From contig DBQU01000071.1 of the NCBI GenBank assembly GCA_002305765.1, positions 14,012 to 78,011 of the forward strand: a DNA stretch of 64,000 nt, given 5' to 3'. A program made the position numbers and the translations under genes. This DNA comes from Deltaproteobacteria bacterium UBA1386 (GTDB lineage Bacteria > Desulfobacterota > Syntrophorhabdia > Syntrophorhabdales > Syntrophorhabdaceae). Of this stretch, positions 42,885 through 50,601 are shown piece after piece; positions within the stretch are counted from its first letter, which is position 1; each line of letters starts with the position of its first letter. Below the pieces are notes generated by a model. The model worked only from the letters and a program-made list of their open reading frames with translations, did no database searches and had not been told where the DNA came from.

Positions 42885-43871
42885 ATGCGCGTCTATTTCT
42901 GGGGCACTCGAGGGTCTTTGCCTGCGTCCATAACAGCCGAGACCGTTCGTGCCAAGATCGTAAGGGCCATCAAGGCGGCTGAGTCGCGGACGTTCAAGAA
43001 CGATAGTGAGATAGAGGATTTCATTCGTGACGAGCTTCCCTTCACGGTGGGGAGGACCTACGGGAGCAATACACCCTGTGTGGAGATAAGGAACGGCGAA
43101 GAGTACATGATCTGTGACGCCGGGACGGGCCTCAGGGACCTCGGCAACCATCATATGAAGCTCATCGAGCAGGGCCTGCAGCGCAGGAGCGGTTCCGTCT
43201 TCAACATCTTCGTCTCCCATTTTCATTGGGACCACGTCCAGGGGTTCCCCTTCTTCACACCGGCCTACATCCCCGGAAACAAGGTGAGGATATATGGTTT
43301 TCACAAGAACCTCAAAGGCTTCTTCGAGAAGCAGCAGAACCAGCCCTATTTCCCCGTTCCCCTGGCGAGCATGAGCGCCGACATACAGTTCATCATTCTC
43401 AAGCCGGGCAAGGATTACGAGATAAGCGGTTTTGAGATCTCGGGCATAGAGCAGAAGCATCCGGGGACCTCATACGGGTTCCGGTTCCAGAAGGACGGAC
43501 GGACCGTGGTCTATTCCACCGACGCCGAACACAAGACAAGCTATGACAGCACCGCCAGGGAGGAGAACTACCCTTTCCTGGATTTTTTCAGGGAAGCCGA
43601 CATCCTCATCTTCGATGCCCAGTATGATTGGAACGAAGCGGTCCTTTCGAAGGACGACTGGGGTCATTCCAGTTACGTAGCGGCGGTGGAGCTCGCCGTC
43701 AAGGCAAAGGTGAAGCATCTGTGCCTTTTCCACAACGAACCCACATACAGTGACGAACGTCTCGACGTCCTTCTCGAGGACACGAGGAACTATCTCAAGA
43801 TCTACAACGATCACCAACCCCACCCCATGAAGGTCGACCTGGCGTACGACGGGTACGAAATAGAAGTGTAA
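42885..43871 (+). CDS. MBL-fold hydrolase (PhnP / class II phosphodiesterase-like)
   Basis: The 328-residue protein begins RVYFWGTRGSLP, a start typical of MBL enzymes related to PhnP and class II cyclic-nucleotide phosphodiesterases. The metal motif is FVSHFHWDHVQG (HxHxDH). GRTYGSNTPCVEI and YSTDAEH supply further contacts, and WGHSSY is late. Similar proteins are often fused to or beside STAS/SpoIIE modules. It lies 200 bases after the SpoIIE gene on the same strand. The substrate is unknown; a cyclic nucleotide is one option. Confidence 0.85.
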   Translation: MRVYFWGTRGSLPASITAETVRAKIVRAIKAAESRTFKNDSEIEDFIRDELPFTVGRTYGSNTPCVEIRNGEEYMICDAGTGLRDLGNHHMKLIEQGLQRRSGSVFNIFVSHFHWDHVQGFPFFTPAYIPGNKVRIYGFHKNLKGFFEKQQNQPYFPVPLASMSADIQFIILKPGKDYEISGFEISGIEQKHPGTSYGFRFQKDGRTVVYSTDAEHKTSYDSTAREENYPFLDFFREADILIFDAQYDWNEAVLSKDDWGHSSYVAAVELAVKAKVKHLCLFHNEPTYSDERLDVLLEDTRNYLKIYNDHQPHPMKVDLAYDGYEIEV

Positions 43872-43876
43872 GAAGA

Positions 43877-43909
43877 TGGTTCCAAGTTTCAGGTTCCAGG
43901 CTCCAGGTC
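43877..43909. repeat. Solo TTCCAGG-type half element (E family)
   Basis: GGTTCCAAGTTTCAGGTTCC and following units resemble the left arms of E1/E2, but no inverted partner is seen before the next gene. It lies between the convergent MBL and RsbW-like genes. Confidence 0.6.
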
Positions 43910-43974
43910 GAAGACAAGAAGAAGATGTTCCAGCCCCATCCTTGATCTAATTGGTATCAACCGTCGGCAATCGG

Positions 43975-44409
43975 TTACTGCTTCTTCATTTTTATGGTGA
44001 GAATATTTTTTCCTGCTTCGCGGGTGTAGGTGACGCCGTCGGTCATTTCCTTTATGAAGAATATGCCGAGGCCCCCAACGGGACGGTCGTCGATCCCCGC
44101 GCTGGTGTCGGGCGTGTCCCTCTTCAGGGGATCGAAAGGGGGGCCGCTGTCGATGATGGTGATATAGAACGCGCCGCTGCCGTCGGTGCCGCATGTCGTG
44201 ATGATGGTGCTGTCGGGGGATGAAGAGGAATACTTGACGATGTTGACGATGGCTTCTTCCACGACCAGCTCCATGGCGCTGAGCTTGTGTTCGCCGAAGC
44301 CTGCCTCTCTCGCGCACCCTGTGATTCGTGCCGAGAACCCCGGCAGGGACTCGAGTGCCGCCGGGAGCTCGATGCTGCAGAGGATGTGGATCTTCTCCGC
44401 CATTCTCAC
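43975..44409 (-). CDS. RsbW-like anti-sigma factor / serine kinase
   Basis: The 144-residue protein is an HATPase_c domain of the anti-sigma kinase type: HKLSAMELVVEEAIVNIVKYS (N box), TIIDSGPPFDPL (G1 box) and GGLGIFFIKEMTDGV (G2 box). Such kinases bind a sigma factor or another target and phosphorylate the STAS antagonist. The GTG start overlaps the STAS stop as GTGA; ATG 44403 is an alternative. No sigma factor gene is adjacent. Confidence 0.93.
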   Translation of the reverse strand: MRMAEKIHILCSIELPAALESLPGFSARITGCAREAGFGEHKLSAMELVVEEAIVNIVKYSSSSPDSTIITTCGTDGSGAFYITIIDSGPPFDPLKRDTPDTSAGIDDRPVGGLGIFFIKEMTDGVTYTREAGKNILTIKMKKQ

Positions 44410-44738
44410 ATGCTTCCGAGGGCTTCCGCTTCCGAGGGATAGATCTTGAAAATGGACTTGAACCCCGATATCTGGAAGACCTCTTCGACAGGTCCCTGAA
44501 GACCGGTGAAAAGTATTTCTCCCGACAGGGCCTTGAGCTTCTTGGCCGACGAGAGGATACTTCTCAACCCCGCGCTGCTGATGTAGCCGAGGGCGGTGAG
44601 GTCGATGAGAATGACCCTGTCTCCCGCCGTGATGAGCTCATCGAGGCTCTTCTCGAAATCCGGCGCGGTGATCGCGTCGATCCTTCCAGACACTGCAACG
44701 ATGGAGACATCCTTTTCCCTGCGTTTGGTGATTTCCAT
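44406..44738 (-). CDS. STAS-domain anti-sigma factor antagonist
   Basis: The 110-residue STAS protein has VSGRIDAITAPDFEKSL and the phosphorylatable Ser in LGYISSAGLRSIL, followed by EILFTGLQGPVEEVFQISGF. It would be phosphorylated by the RsbW-like kinase it overlaps and dephosphorylated by the SpoIIE enzyme. ATG 44738 has GAGGGGTC upstream, better than the GTG 12 bases earlier. Confidence 0.94.
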   Translation of the reverse strand: MEITKRREKDVSIVAVSGRIDAITAPDFEKSLDELITAGDRVILIDLTALGYISSAGLRSILSSAKKLKALSGEILFTGLQGPVEEVFQISGFKSIFKIYPSEAEALGSM

Positions 44739-44847
44739 AAGACCCCTCACAACTTTTTAACCTGAATTCTATACGATGACCTGCAAAAAAACAACGATTC
44801 TTTCGGAAGACTCCCGGCCTGATGGAAAGACGCAGGAGATTTGATTT

Positions 44848-44924
44848 TGGGGTGGGTGAAGGGTCTCGAACCCTCAACCCCCAGGACCACAGCCTGATGC
44901 TCTAACCGTTGAGCTACACCCACC
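44848..44924 (-). tRNA. tRNA-His (GTG anticodon), CCA encoded
   Basis: The minus strand folds as a full cloverleaf with an eight-pair acceptor stem (GGTGGGTG with CACCCACC), the extra G(-1):C73 pair typical of tRNA-His. The D-stem is GCTC/GAGC, the anticodon loop CTGTGGT and the T-loop TTCGAGA. The 3' CCA is encoded at 44848-44850. It stands alone. Confidence 0.97.
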
Positions 44925-44981
44925 GTTGAGAATAATTAGTTAGCATAATTTGAGGGCCAAGTCAATGAGAGGGAAGGGAAC

Positions 44982-45161
44982 GATAATAACCAATAACCAG
45001 ATCACAATGACCAAAGAAATGACAATGACCAATTCACCAACAAGCAATTTACCAAACAAGAAATGAGTCTGAACTCCGTTACAGTTTTTCGTTTGGTTGC
45101 TGCAATTTGGTAAATTGGTTATTTTCTGGTCATTGAGACCTGGATATTGGTCATTTTTCTT
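44982..45161. repeat. AATGACCA-family inverted element B3
   Basis: The left arm 44982-45060 has units such as AATAACCA, AATGACCA and AATTCACCA. The right arm 45090-45161 has GGTAAATTGG/GGTTATTTT/GGTCATTG units. The right arm contains the stop codon (45151-45153) of the DUF4013 gene. Confidence 0.85.
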
Positions 45162-45828
45162 CCGGGTTATTTGCCTCTTCATTCGTTTCCGGCACCACCC
45201 TCTGCATGCACAGGCTTGTCCTGCGGTAGAGGCCGGTGAAGAAAAAGGCGGAGAGGAGGAGCGCGTAGTAGGTGAGGACAGAGGAGATGAGGAAGCCTAT
45301 GAGGTAGGGGATGTGCATGAAAAGGAGGGCCACGTACACGGCGGCGATGGTTGCCGCGTAACCTATTATGTATTCCACGAGGACCTCTTTGATGCCCCGC
45401 AGGATGTCCTCGAATTCCAGGGCCTCCCTGAAATCGGTGCGCTCCGCGAAGATGGTGAAGGCGAAGGGCAGAAAGAAGGAGCATATGGGAAAGATGACGA
45501 ATACCGCCGCCTTGATCATGAGGTGACCGAAGAAGGCGGTGAAGGTGTTGAGCGTTGTCAGGAAGAACCCGCTGGAGAACATGAAGAAGGGTATGGCGTT
45601 GTAGAGGATGAAGACGAACAGGAGTTTGACCCCTTCCAGCCAGGCCTCATATTTTTCCTGCCACGTGGAGATCCCCATTCCCCCGACCAGGATGAGCCGC
45701 GACGTGCGGGACAGAAACCCGATGGAGAAAAAGTTGAGCACCGGGATGAAGAGGGCGAGGCCCCCGATTATCCACCGTGCCATGTAGCGCGAGTTTACGG
45801 TGAAACGGATGAAGGGGATAATGTCCAT
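45151..45828 (-). CDS. DUF4013-like integral membrane protein
   Basis: The 225-residue protein has about six membrane helices, with GFLSRTSRLILVGG and a WLEGVKLLF loop, similar to DUF4013 proteins. Function unknown. It begins directly after the stop of the SDR gene (no gap), so it is the last gene of the operon. Its final codons and stop lie in repeat element B3, which may have replaced the original C-terminus. Confidence 0.8.
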   Translation of the reverse strand: MDIIPFIRFTVNSRYMARWIIGGLALFIPVLNFFSIGFLSRTSRLILVGGMGISTWQEKYEAWLEGVKLLFVFILYNAIPFFMFSSGFFLTTLNTFTAFFGHLMIKAAVFVIFPICSFFLPFAFTIFAERTDFREALEFEDILRGIKEVLVEYIIGYAATIAAVYVALLFMHIPYLIGFLISSVLTYYALLLSAFFFTGLYRRTSLCMQRVVPETNEEANNPEEK

Positions 45829-46617
45829 CTATTGCTTGCCTTTGGACATGAAATCAAGCAGGCCTTCCGCGGTGAAGCCTGTCATACCGCCGTCCATCAC
45901 GATGGTCTCGCCGTTGATGTACCGGGCGTCATCGGATGCGAGGAACAGTATCGTTGAGACCAGCTCTTCCACGGTTCCCATCCTTCCCATGGGCGTCCTG
46001 CCCGAGAGATAATTGACGAACACCTCTTTCCTGATAAGCCCTTCGTTCATGCCGCCCTTGATGAAACCCGGCGCGACGGCACAGAGGGTGACGCCGTGCC
46101 GTGACCACTCGAACGCCAGTTGCCTGGTCATCAGCATGAGCCCCGATTTCGCTATGGCATAGGGAAGGAAGCCCTTCTCGCCGAAGAGGGCGACCTGAGA
46201 GGCTATGCTGACGATCCGCCCCGAGCCCTGCTGTATCATCCTCTTTCCGAAGGCCTGTGTCGCGTAGAATGTGCCCTTGAGGTTGACGTCGATGACCCTG
46301 TCGAAGTCGTCCTGCTTTATCTTTTCCGAGGGAGCGAGGGGATTGACTATGCCGGCGTTGTTGATAAGTATGTCCACCTTTCCCAACGTTTCGTAGACCT
46401 TCGATGCCATCGCTTCCATGGCGGCGTGGTCGGCGATGTCCGTATCGAAGGCGAGCACCTGCTGACCTTTAAGCTCCTCGGCGAAGCGGTCCACGGCCTC
46501 CTTGCTGCGGCTGTTCACCGCGACCGACGCCCCCTCCGCCAGGAAGGCCTGCGCCATTGCCTTTCCGAGCCCTTTTGTCCCGCCGGTGATGAAGACGACC
46601 TTGCTTTCAAATCTCAT
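45829..46617 (-). CDS. Short-chain dehydrogenase/reductase
   Basis: The 262-residue enzyme has the nucleotide motif FITGGTKGLGKAMA, DILINNAG, and the catalytic Ser in SIASQ with Tyr-x3-Lys in LPYAIAKSG. The MDGGM-type end is usual for FabG-like SDRs. The substrate cannot be told; relatives reduce 3-oxoacyl chains or sugars. It overlaps the SPL-like gene as ATGA and abuts the DUF4013 gene. Confidence 0.92.
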   Translation of the reverse strand: MRFESKVVFITGGTKGLGKAMAQAFLAEGASVAVNSRSKEAVDRFAEELKGQQVLAFDTDIADHAAMEAMASKVYETLGKVDILINNAGIVNPLAPSEKIKQDDFDRVIDVNLKGTFYATQAFGKRMIQQGSGRIVSIASQVALFGEKGFLPYAIAKSGLMLMTRQLAFEWSRHGVTLCAVAPGFIKGGMNEGLIRKEVFVNYLSGRTPMGRMGTVEELVSTILFLASDDARYINGETIVMDGGMTGFTAEGLLDFMSKGKQ

Positions 46618-47561
46618 AGTGTCCCTCCGTACAAATTCTTTACGCGTTCATCGAAAAGCCCGATAAGGCCCTCGCTGTCTTTCAGGTCGATGCCGAGGGC
46701 TTCCTTCCACACATCGGCCCTCTCCATGCAGAGGTAGATGAAAAGGCCCGGGTCTATGTCTTTCAGAAGCCGGTGGAGCATCCTGTATATCCTGATGCGC
46801 TCCGTCTTGATGTAGCGGTATTTTCCGTCCTCTCCCCGGATGAATTCTCCCGAAAGCAGATACCTTCTCCTCCTTTGCAGAAGGAGGTCGTACAGGGCCG
46901 GGGGGAAGCGCAAGGTGCCGAGACTGATCCAGAGTATCCGGGCGGGGTCGAGCATCCGTCCGATGTCAGCGATGAGATACCGGTAGTCCCGTTCAAAACC
47001 GTCATAGATGACGACGGGGTCGAAGTGAAGGCCCACGAAGCAGCCGCTGTCCTGGGCCAGCCGGGCCGCCTTGAGGCGCTTGTGGATGGGGCTTGTTCGT
47101 GTCTCCTCGGCGTCGATGAACCTCTGGGGGGAAACGGAGAATGAGATGACGGTATAGGGGTTGAGATGGGGGAGAAGATGGCTGAAATCGGCCCATTTCG
47201 ATTTCAGTTCCAGGATGGCCTTCCGCTTGTGCCCGAAATAGTCCACGAGAAAACGGTTCAGGTTGTAGCGCCGGTCAATGGCCAGGCTGTCGGAGAGCTC
47301 CCCCGTGCCGAAACGGAGAATATGATCGGTCCTGTGATCTATCATTCCATCGAGTTCCGCTATTATAGCTTCAGGTTTGCAGGAGATCCGTATGGTGTCA
47401 TCCCTGAGGTAAGCCTTGAGTATGCAGTAGGAGCACGAAAGGACGCAACCCTCCACGAGATCGATGGTCTGATACCCGCAACAGATGTGATGTTTTGTGC
47501 CCGGACATTTTCTGACGATGTTTCCGGGCGTCTCAACGAATTCTACCTTTTGTAAGCTCAA
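46614..47561 (-). CDS. SPL-family radical SAM protein (spore photoproduct lyase-like)
   Basis: The 315-residue protein has HICCGYQTIDLVEGCVLSCSYC, whose final C-x3-C-x2-C binds the radical SAM cluster. HILRFGTGELSDSLAID, ELKSKWADF and ISFSVSPQRFID follow, as in spore photoproduct lyase homologues. Members outside spore formers are thought to act in DNA repair or related radical chemistry. The TTG start 47561 has AGGAG 6 bases upstream and overlaps the ParB-like gene by 29 bases. Confidence 0.88.
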   Translation of the reverse strand: MSLQKVEFVETPGNIVRKCPGTKHHICCGYQTIDLVEGCVLSCSYCILKAYLRDDTIRISCKPEAIIAELDGMIDHRTDHILRFGTGELSDSLAIDRRYNLNRFLVDYFGHKRKAILELKSKWADFSHLLPHLNPYTVISFSVSPQRFIDAEETRTSPIHKRLKAARLAQDSGCFVGLHFDPVVIYDGFERDYRYLIADIGRMLDPARILWISLGTLRFPPALYDLLLQRRRRYLLSGEFIRGEDGKYRYIKTERIRIYRMLHRLLKDIDPGLFIYLCMERADVWKEALGIDLKDSEGLIGLFDERVKNLYGGTL

Positions 47562-48441
47562 GAATTCTCCTGATGTGACCCGCCGCGACCAATTCCGAGA
47601 CCTTGCCGAGGGCGGCCTCCACGTCGTCTTCACTGCCTATTTTCACTATGATATCAATATACTCCTTTTCGAGGAAAGGGTCTACCCTAATGTCCAGGCC
47701 GGGTGGAAGGGCCATGGCGCTCCGTATCGCCTTCAGTTTCTTCGCGAGGGATGACAGGATGGGGTGGGTCTTCTGCTTGAGGTGCGCCCTTAAGATGTCC
47801 GAGCTTTCCATGACGGGAATATCCCTGCCGGTGAGCCTCCCCTTGCGGATCCTTATAAGCTCAAGCATCTCGAGGATCTCCCGGAGGGTGCTCTCCGTCA
47901 CGCGCAGACCCGTGAGCGCCGCCAGTATCCTGCGCCGCTCCTTCCCTTCGAATCTCAGGAAGGACTCGACATTTCTGAGGGAAAGGTTCTTTCGGAAGAT
48001 GAAGTCCCTCGACCGGGCATCGAGAGATGCGATTCTCAGGAAGGTGGAGAGCACCTTCTCGTGGGGACTGAGGCCGAGGCGTGCCATGAGCCCGAAGATC
48101 TCCTCCCGGGAGAACCCGAAACGGTCCATTGCCTGGACGGCGGCAGCCTTTTCAATGATATTGAAGCCTCGCGCCAGGTTGTCATGGATGGCCCTTAAGA
48201 GGGCGGTCTTCTCATCGAGGTCGACGATGATGGCGGGGACCTCTCTTAAGCGAAGCTCCCTGGCGCAGCGCAGGCGGCGCCATCCCGCCACCGGGATGCG
48301 GGGTGTCCGGTCGAGGAGGATGACGGGCTGAACGATCCCGACGGTGGCGATCGACCACCGGAGGTCCTCGTCGTCTGGCGGATAGGACAGGGAGAACCGC
48401 CTGTCCTTGAGGTCTATCCTGGCAAGGGGGACGTTCGTCAT
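47533..48441 (-). CDS. ParB-like nuclease-domain protein
   Basis: The 302-residue protein begins TNVPLARIDLKDRRFSLSYP and has the ParB/Srx-type core with IVQPVILLDRTPRIPVAGWRRLRCARELRLREVPAIIV, then AIHDNLARGFNIIEKA and a helix-turn-helix-like SREEIFGLMARLGLSP. The C-terminal half is unique. Gene order is not that of chromosome partition (no parA), so a role other than segregation, perhaps binding nucleotides, is likely. ATG 48441 overlaps the upstream stop as ATGA. Confidence 0.88.
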   Translation of the reverse strand: MTNVPLARIDLKDRRFSLSYPPDDEDLRWSIATVGIVQPVILLDRTPRIPVAGWRRLRCARELRLREVPAIIVDLDEKTALLRAIHDNLARGFNIIEKAAAVQAMDRFGFSREEIFGLMARLGLSPHEKVLSTFLRIASLDARSRDFIFRKNLSLRNVESFLRFEGKERRRILAALTGLRVTESTLREILEMLELIRIRKGRLTGRDIPVMESSDILRAHLKQKTHPILSSLAKKLKAIRSAMALPPGLDIRVDPFLEKEYIDIIVKIGSEDDVEAALGKVSELVAAGHIRRILELTKGRIR

Positions 48442-48788
48442 CGCTCGAAATAGATGAAAAGCCACTTGATTATCGTGTAGAGGATGATGATCCCGATGAG
48501 CAGCACCCCCGTCATAACGAACCAGTGAGGTATGAAGGTCGTCTTGTGGCTCTGGCCGAGGGATATGTGCTCCTTGTGTATCCTGGCAAGGGTCGGGCTC
48601 CTGTCGGCGAAGAAATGAAAGACCGTTACGAAGAGCGGTGTGGCGAAGAGAAAGGCGAAAGCGGCGAAGATCCACACACTCTTCACGTCACCGTTCCTGG
48701 CGCTCGCGAGAAGGACGTAGAGGCAGAAGAGAGTGATCAATGTGGAAACGACGACCACGATCCACTGGGACGTTCTTCTGTAGGGCAT
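48438..48788 (-). CDS. Small membrane protein, unknown
   Basis: The 116-residue protein has three hydrophobic stretches (WIVVVVSTLITLFCLYVLL, IFAAFAFLFATPLFVTVF and FVMTGVLLIGIIILYTII). It has a hydrophilic loop rich in His and Lys. The start at 48788 is set by AGGAAGGTG. It is the first gene of the ParB-SPL-SDR operon and overlaps parB-like by 4 bases. I do not recognise a family. Confidence 0.8.
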   Translation of the reverse strand: MPYRRTSQWIVVVVSTLITLFCLYVLLASARNGDVKSVWIFAAFAFLFATPLFVTVFHFFADRSPTLARIHKEHISLGQSHKTTFIPHWFVMTGVLLIGIIILYTIIKWLFIYFER

Positions 48789-48830
48789 GACACCTTCCTT
48801 TTTTGGATGCCATTCATTGTATAAAAGTAT

Positions 48831-48858
48831 TTCAAGGCTGTCAATGATGGGGTATACT
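48831..48858 (+). promoter_or_regulatory. Weak promoter for the flavin reductase gene
   Basis: TATACT at 48853-48858 with TTCAAG as a poor -35 (48831-48836), 16 bases apart. It lies about 58 bases before the start. Confidence 0.4.
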
Positions 48859-48915
48859 AGAACCCGTTCACAGACCTGCCTCGCGCGGGTCACCGGCCAT
48901 CAAGGAGGTTCACAG

Positions 48916-49491
48916 ATGAAAAGATCCCTCGGCGCGCGGACGGTTCTCTTGCCAGCCCCGGTCCTCGTTGTCGGCACCTATGATAAAGAAGGTCGTCCCA
49001 ATGTCATGACGGTGGCCTGGGGAGGCACCTGCTGTTCCAATCCCCCCTGTATCGACATCGCCCTGAGAAAGGCGACCTACACCTACGGCAACATCCTCGA
49101 CCGGAAGGCTTTCACCGTCCACGTGACCCCGGAGAGGTATCTTACCGAAGCCGATTACTTCGGGATAGTCTCTGGCAGGGACGTGGACAAGTTTGCCGCC
49201 ACGGGTCTCACGGCGGAGCGAAGTGAGATCGTGGATGCCCCGTACATCAAAGAGTTTCCTTTTTTCGTGGAGTGCGCCCTTCGCGAGGTCGTCGAACTGG
49301 GGCTCCACACGCAGTTCATAGGCGAGATAGTGGACGTCAAGATGGATGAGGATATGCTGGACGATAAGGGGCTTCCCGACGTGGGCAGGATAAGGCCCAC
49401 GGTGATGGTGCCCGAGATACGCAACTACTACGGATTCGGCGAAAAACTGGGGGATGTTTTTGTCATGGGCAGGAAGCTGCGCGTGAGGTAG
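48916..49491 (+). CDS. Flavin reductase family protein (FMN-binding split barrel)
   Basis: The 191-residue protein has PVLVVGTYDKEGRPNVMTVAWGG, a split-barrel start that binds FMN, CCSNPPCIDIALRK with Cys residues near the flavin, and FTVHVTPERY. Relatives reduce flavins or carry electrons in anaerobes. AAGGAGG precedes ATG 48916; in-frame upstream codons are not part of the gene. It is divergent from the ParB operon. Confidence 0.92.
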   Translation: MKRSLGARTVLLPAPVLVVGTYDKEGRPNVMTVAWGGTCCSNPPCIDIALRKATYTYGNILDRKAFTVHVTPERYLTEADYFGIVSGRDVDKFAATGLTAERSEIVDAPYIKEFPFFVECALREVVELGLHTQFIGEIVDVKMDEDMLDDKGLPDVGRIRPTVMVPEIRNYYGFGEKLGDVFVMGRKLRVR

Positions 49492-49516
49492 AGGGAACGG
49501 AGCCCGACCGGCGGGG

Positions 49517-50350
49517 TCAGCCGACGGGTTCGAAAACGCCTGTTTCCAGGGAATCCCTGATCCCCTTGATCCGCGTGTCCCTCGCCAGTGCCTGCAGGAG
49601 ACGGTCCTTCTCGGCTTCGTTCCGGACCACTCCCGCCACGGACAGCGTTTCGTCCGCTCCCGCCTGGAATGTCACCTTGCCGAAACAATGCCCCATGCCC
49701 AGGTAAAAGAGGAGGATCTCGGCGCGCCTCTCGAGGAGGCGGTCGCCGAGGACCGCGTCGGCTTGCTCCGCTGAGGCGGGGGTGAAATGCCTGCGCGCGT
49801 ATGCCGCCAGTATTCCGACGGCTTCTTCCAGCGAGACATAGCTTGAATTGACCACCGCGTGGTAATAGGATGGGTCTCCGGGATCGTTGTCGAAATAGCG
49901 GGCTATGAAGTCACGCTTGCCCTCGTCCATCCTTTCGACGAGGTCGAAGGCGTCGTCATAGGGAATGCTCTTCACCCGGGCAATGGCCCTGATACGTTCC
50001 TCCATGAGACGAACAACGCGAATGTTAATGGCGTTCCCGATCCCGGTAAGGATGATCCCGGCGCCCATGCCCGCCATCACCGTGTTGTCCCGAAGGGCGT
50101 GATCCAGGATGTTGGCTATGAAGGAGACCTTGTAGAAATTGGCGTCCGCCATGAGTTCCTGCGTCGTCACGTGAAGTCCCGGCGCAGTCGCTTCGTCGAT
50201 GCCGAAGCAGCACGTGTGCCTGTCGCTATCGAGGCATTCGTCGTTGATCAGGGTCCTGTCAACGTATGAATAGCCGAGCTCCTTTGCCAGTTCCCGCGCG
50301 AACGTCGTCCCGCCCGACCCGTGGGTTCTTGATATCGTTATGATACCCAT
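49517..50350 (-). CDS. Cytidylate kinase-like protein with C-terminal BON-like domain
   Basis: The 277-residue protein has a P-loop of the cytidylate kinase-like family (ISRTHGSGGTTFARELAKELGY). It also has YVDRTLI, GIGNAINIRVV and RFIARYFDNDP-like regions (the actual text is RDFIARYFDNDPGDPSYYH). The last 70 residues (ERRAEILLFYLGMGHC and following) look like a BON-type fold used in binding. The substrate is unknown; it is not the essential cmk. It stands alone. Confidence 0.82.
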   Translation of the reverse strand: MGIITISRTHGSGGTTFARELAKELGYSYVDRTLINDECLDSDRHTCCFGIDEATAPGLHVTTQELMADANFYKVSFIANILDHALRDNTVMAGMGAGIILTGIGNAINIRVVRLMEERIRAIARVKSIPYDDAFDLVERMDEGKRDFIARYFDNDPGDPSYYHAVVNSSYVSLEEAVGILAAYARRHFTPASAEQADAVLGDRLLERRAEILLFYLGMGHCFGKVTFQAGADETLSVAGVVRNEAEKDRLLQALARDTRIKGIRDSLETGVFEPVG

Positions 50351-50601
50351 CGTTGTCCGTAAGAATTCTAAAATATAAGGGCGCTCTTATACAAGCAGAA
50401 TCTCTCCGGGTGTGGCCGGTACGGAAAGAACGTGTGTAACCCATTAATTGATTTGCGAATATGGGTATAATCTGTTATAAGATTAACCTGTTTGGAGAGG
50501 GCCGGGCGGCTTCAAGGGGGTGTTTCGCTTTGGCAGTCCGGGTGGCGGCAACGAAATGGCCTGACACGACCCATATCACAACTGACGGTACGTACGGTAT
50601 T

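Noticed and set aside
47533..48441. Chromosome partition locus
   Set aside because: No parA, no parS-like palindromes seen and the gene order is metabolic.
48442..48675. N-terminal extension of the ParB-like protein
   Set aside because: It overlaps the membrane-protein gene in another frame; the ATGA overlap at 48441 gives a better start.
50461..50601. N-terminal extension of queA
   Set aside because: QueA proteins begin with the MRVEEFDYDLP segment; the extra 47 codons include the likely -10 box and lack a ribosome site.
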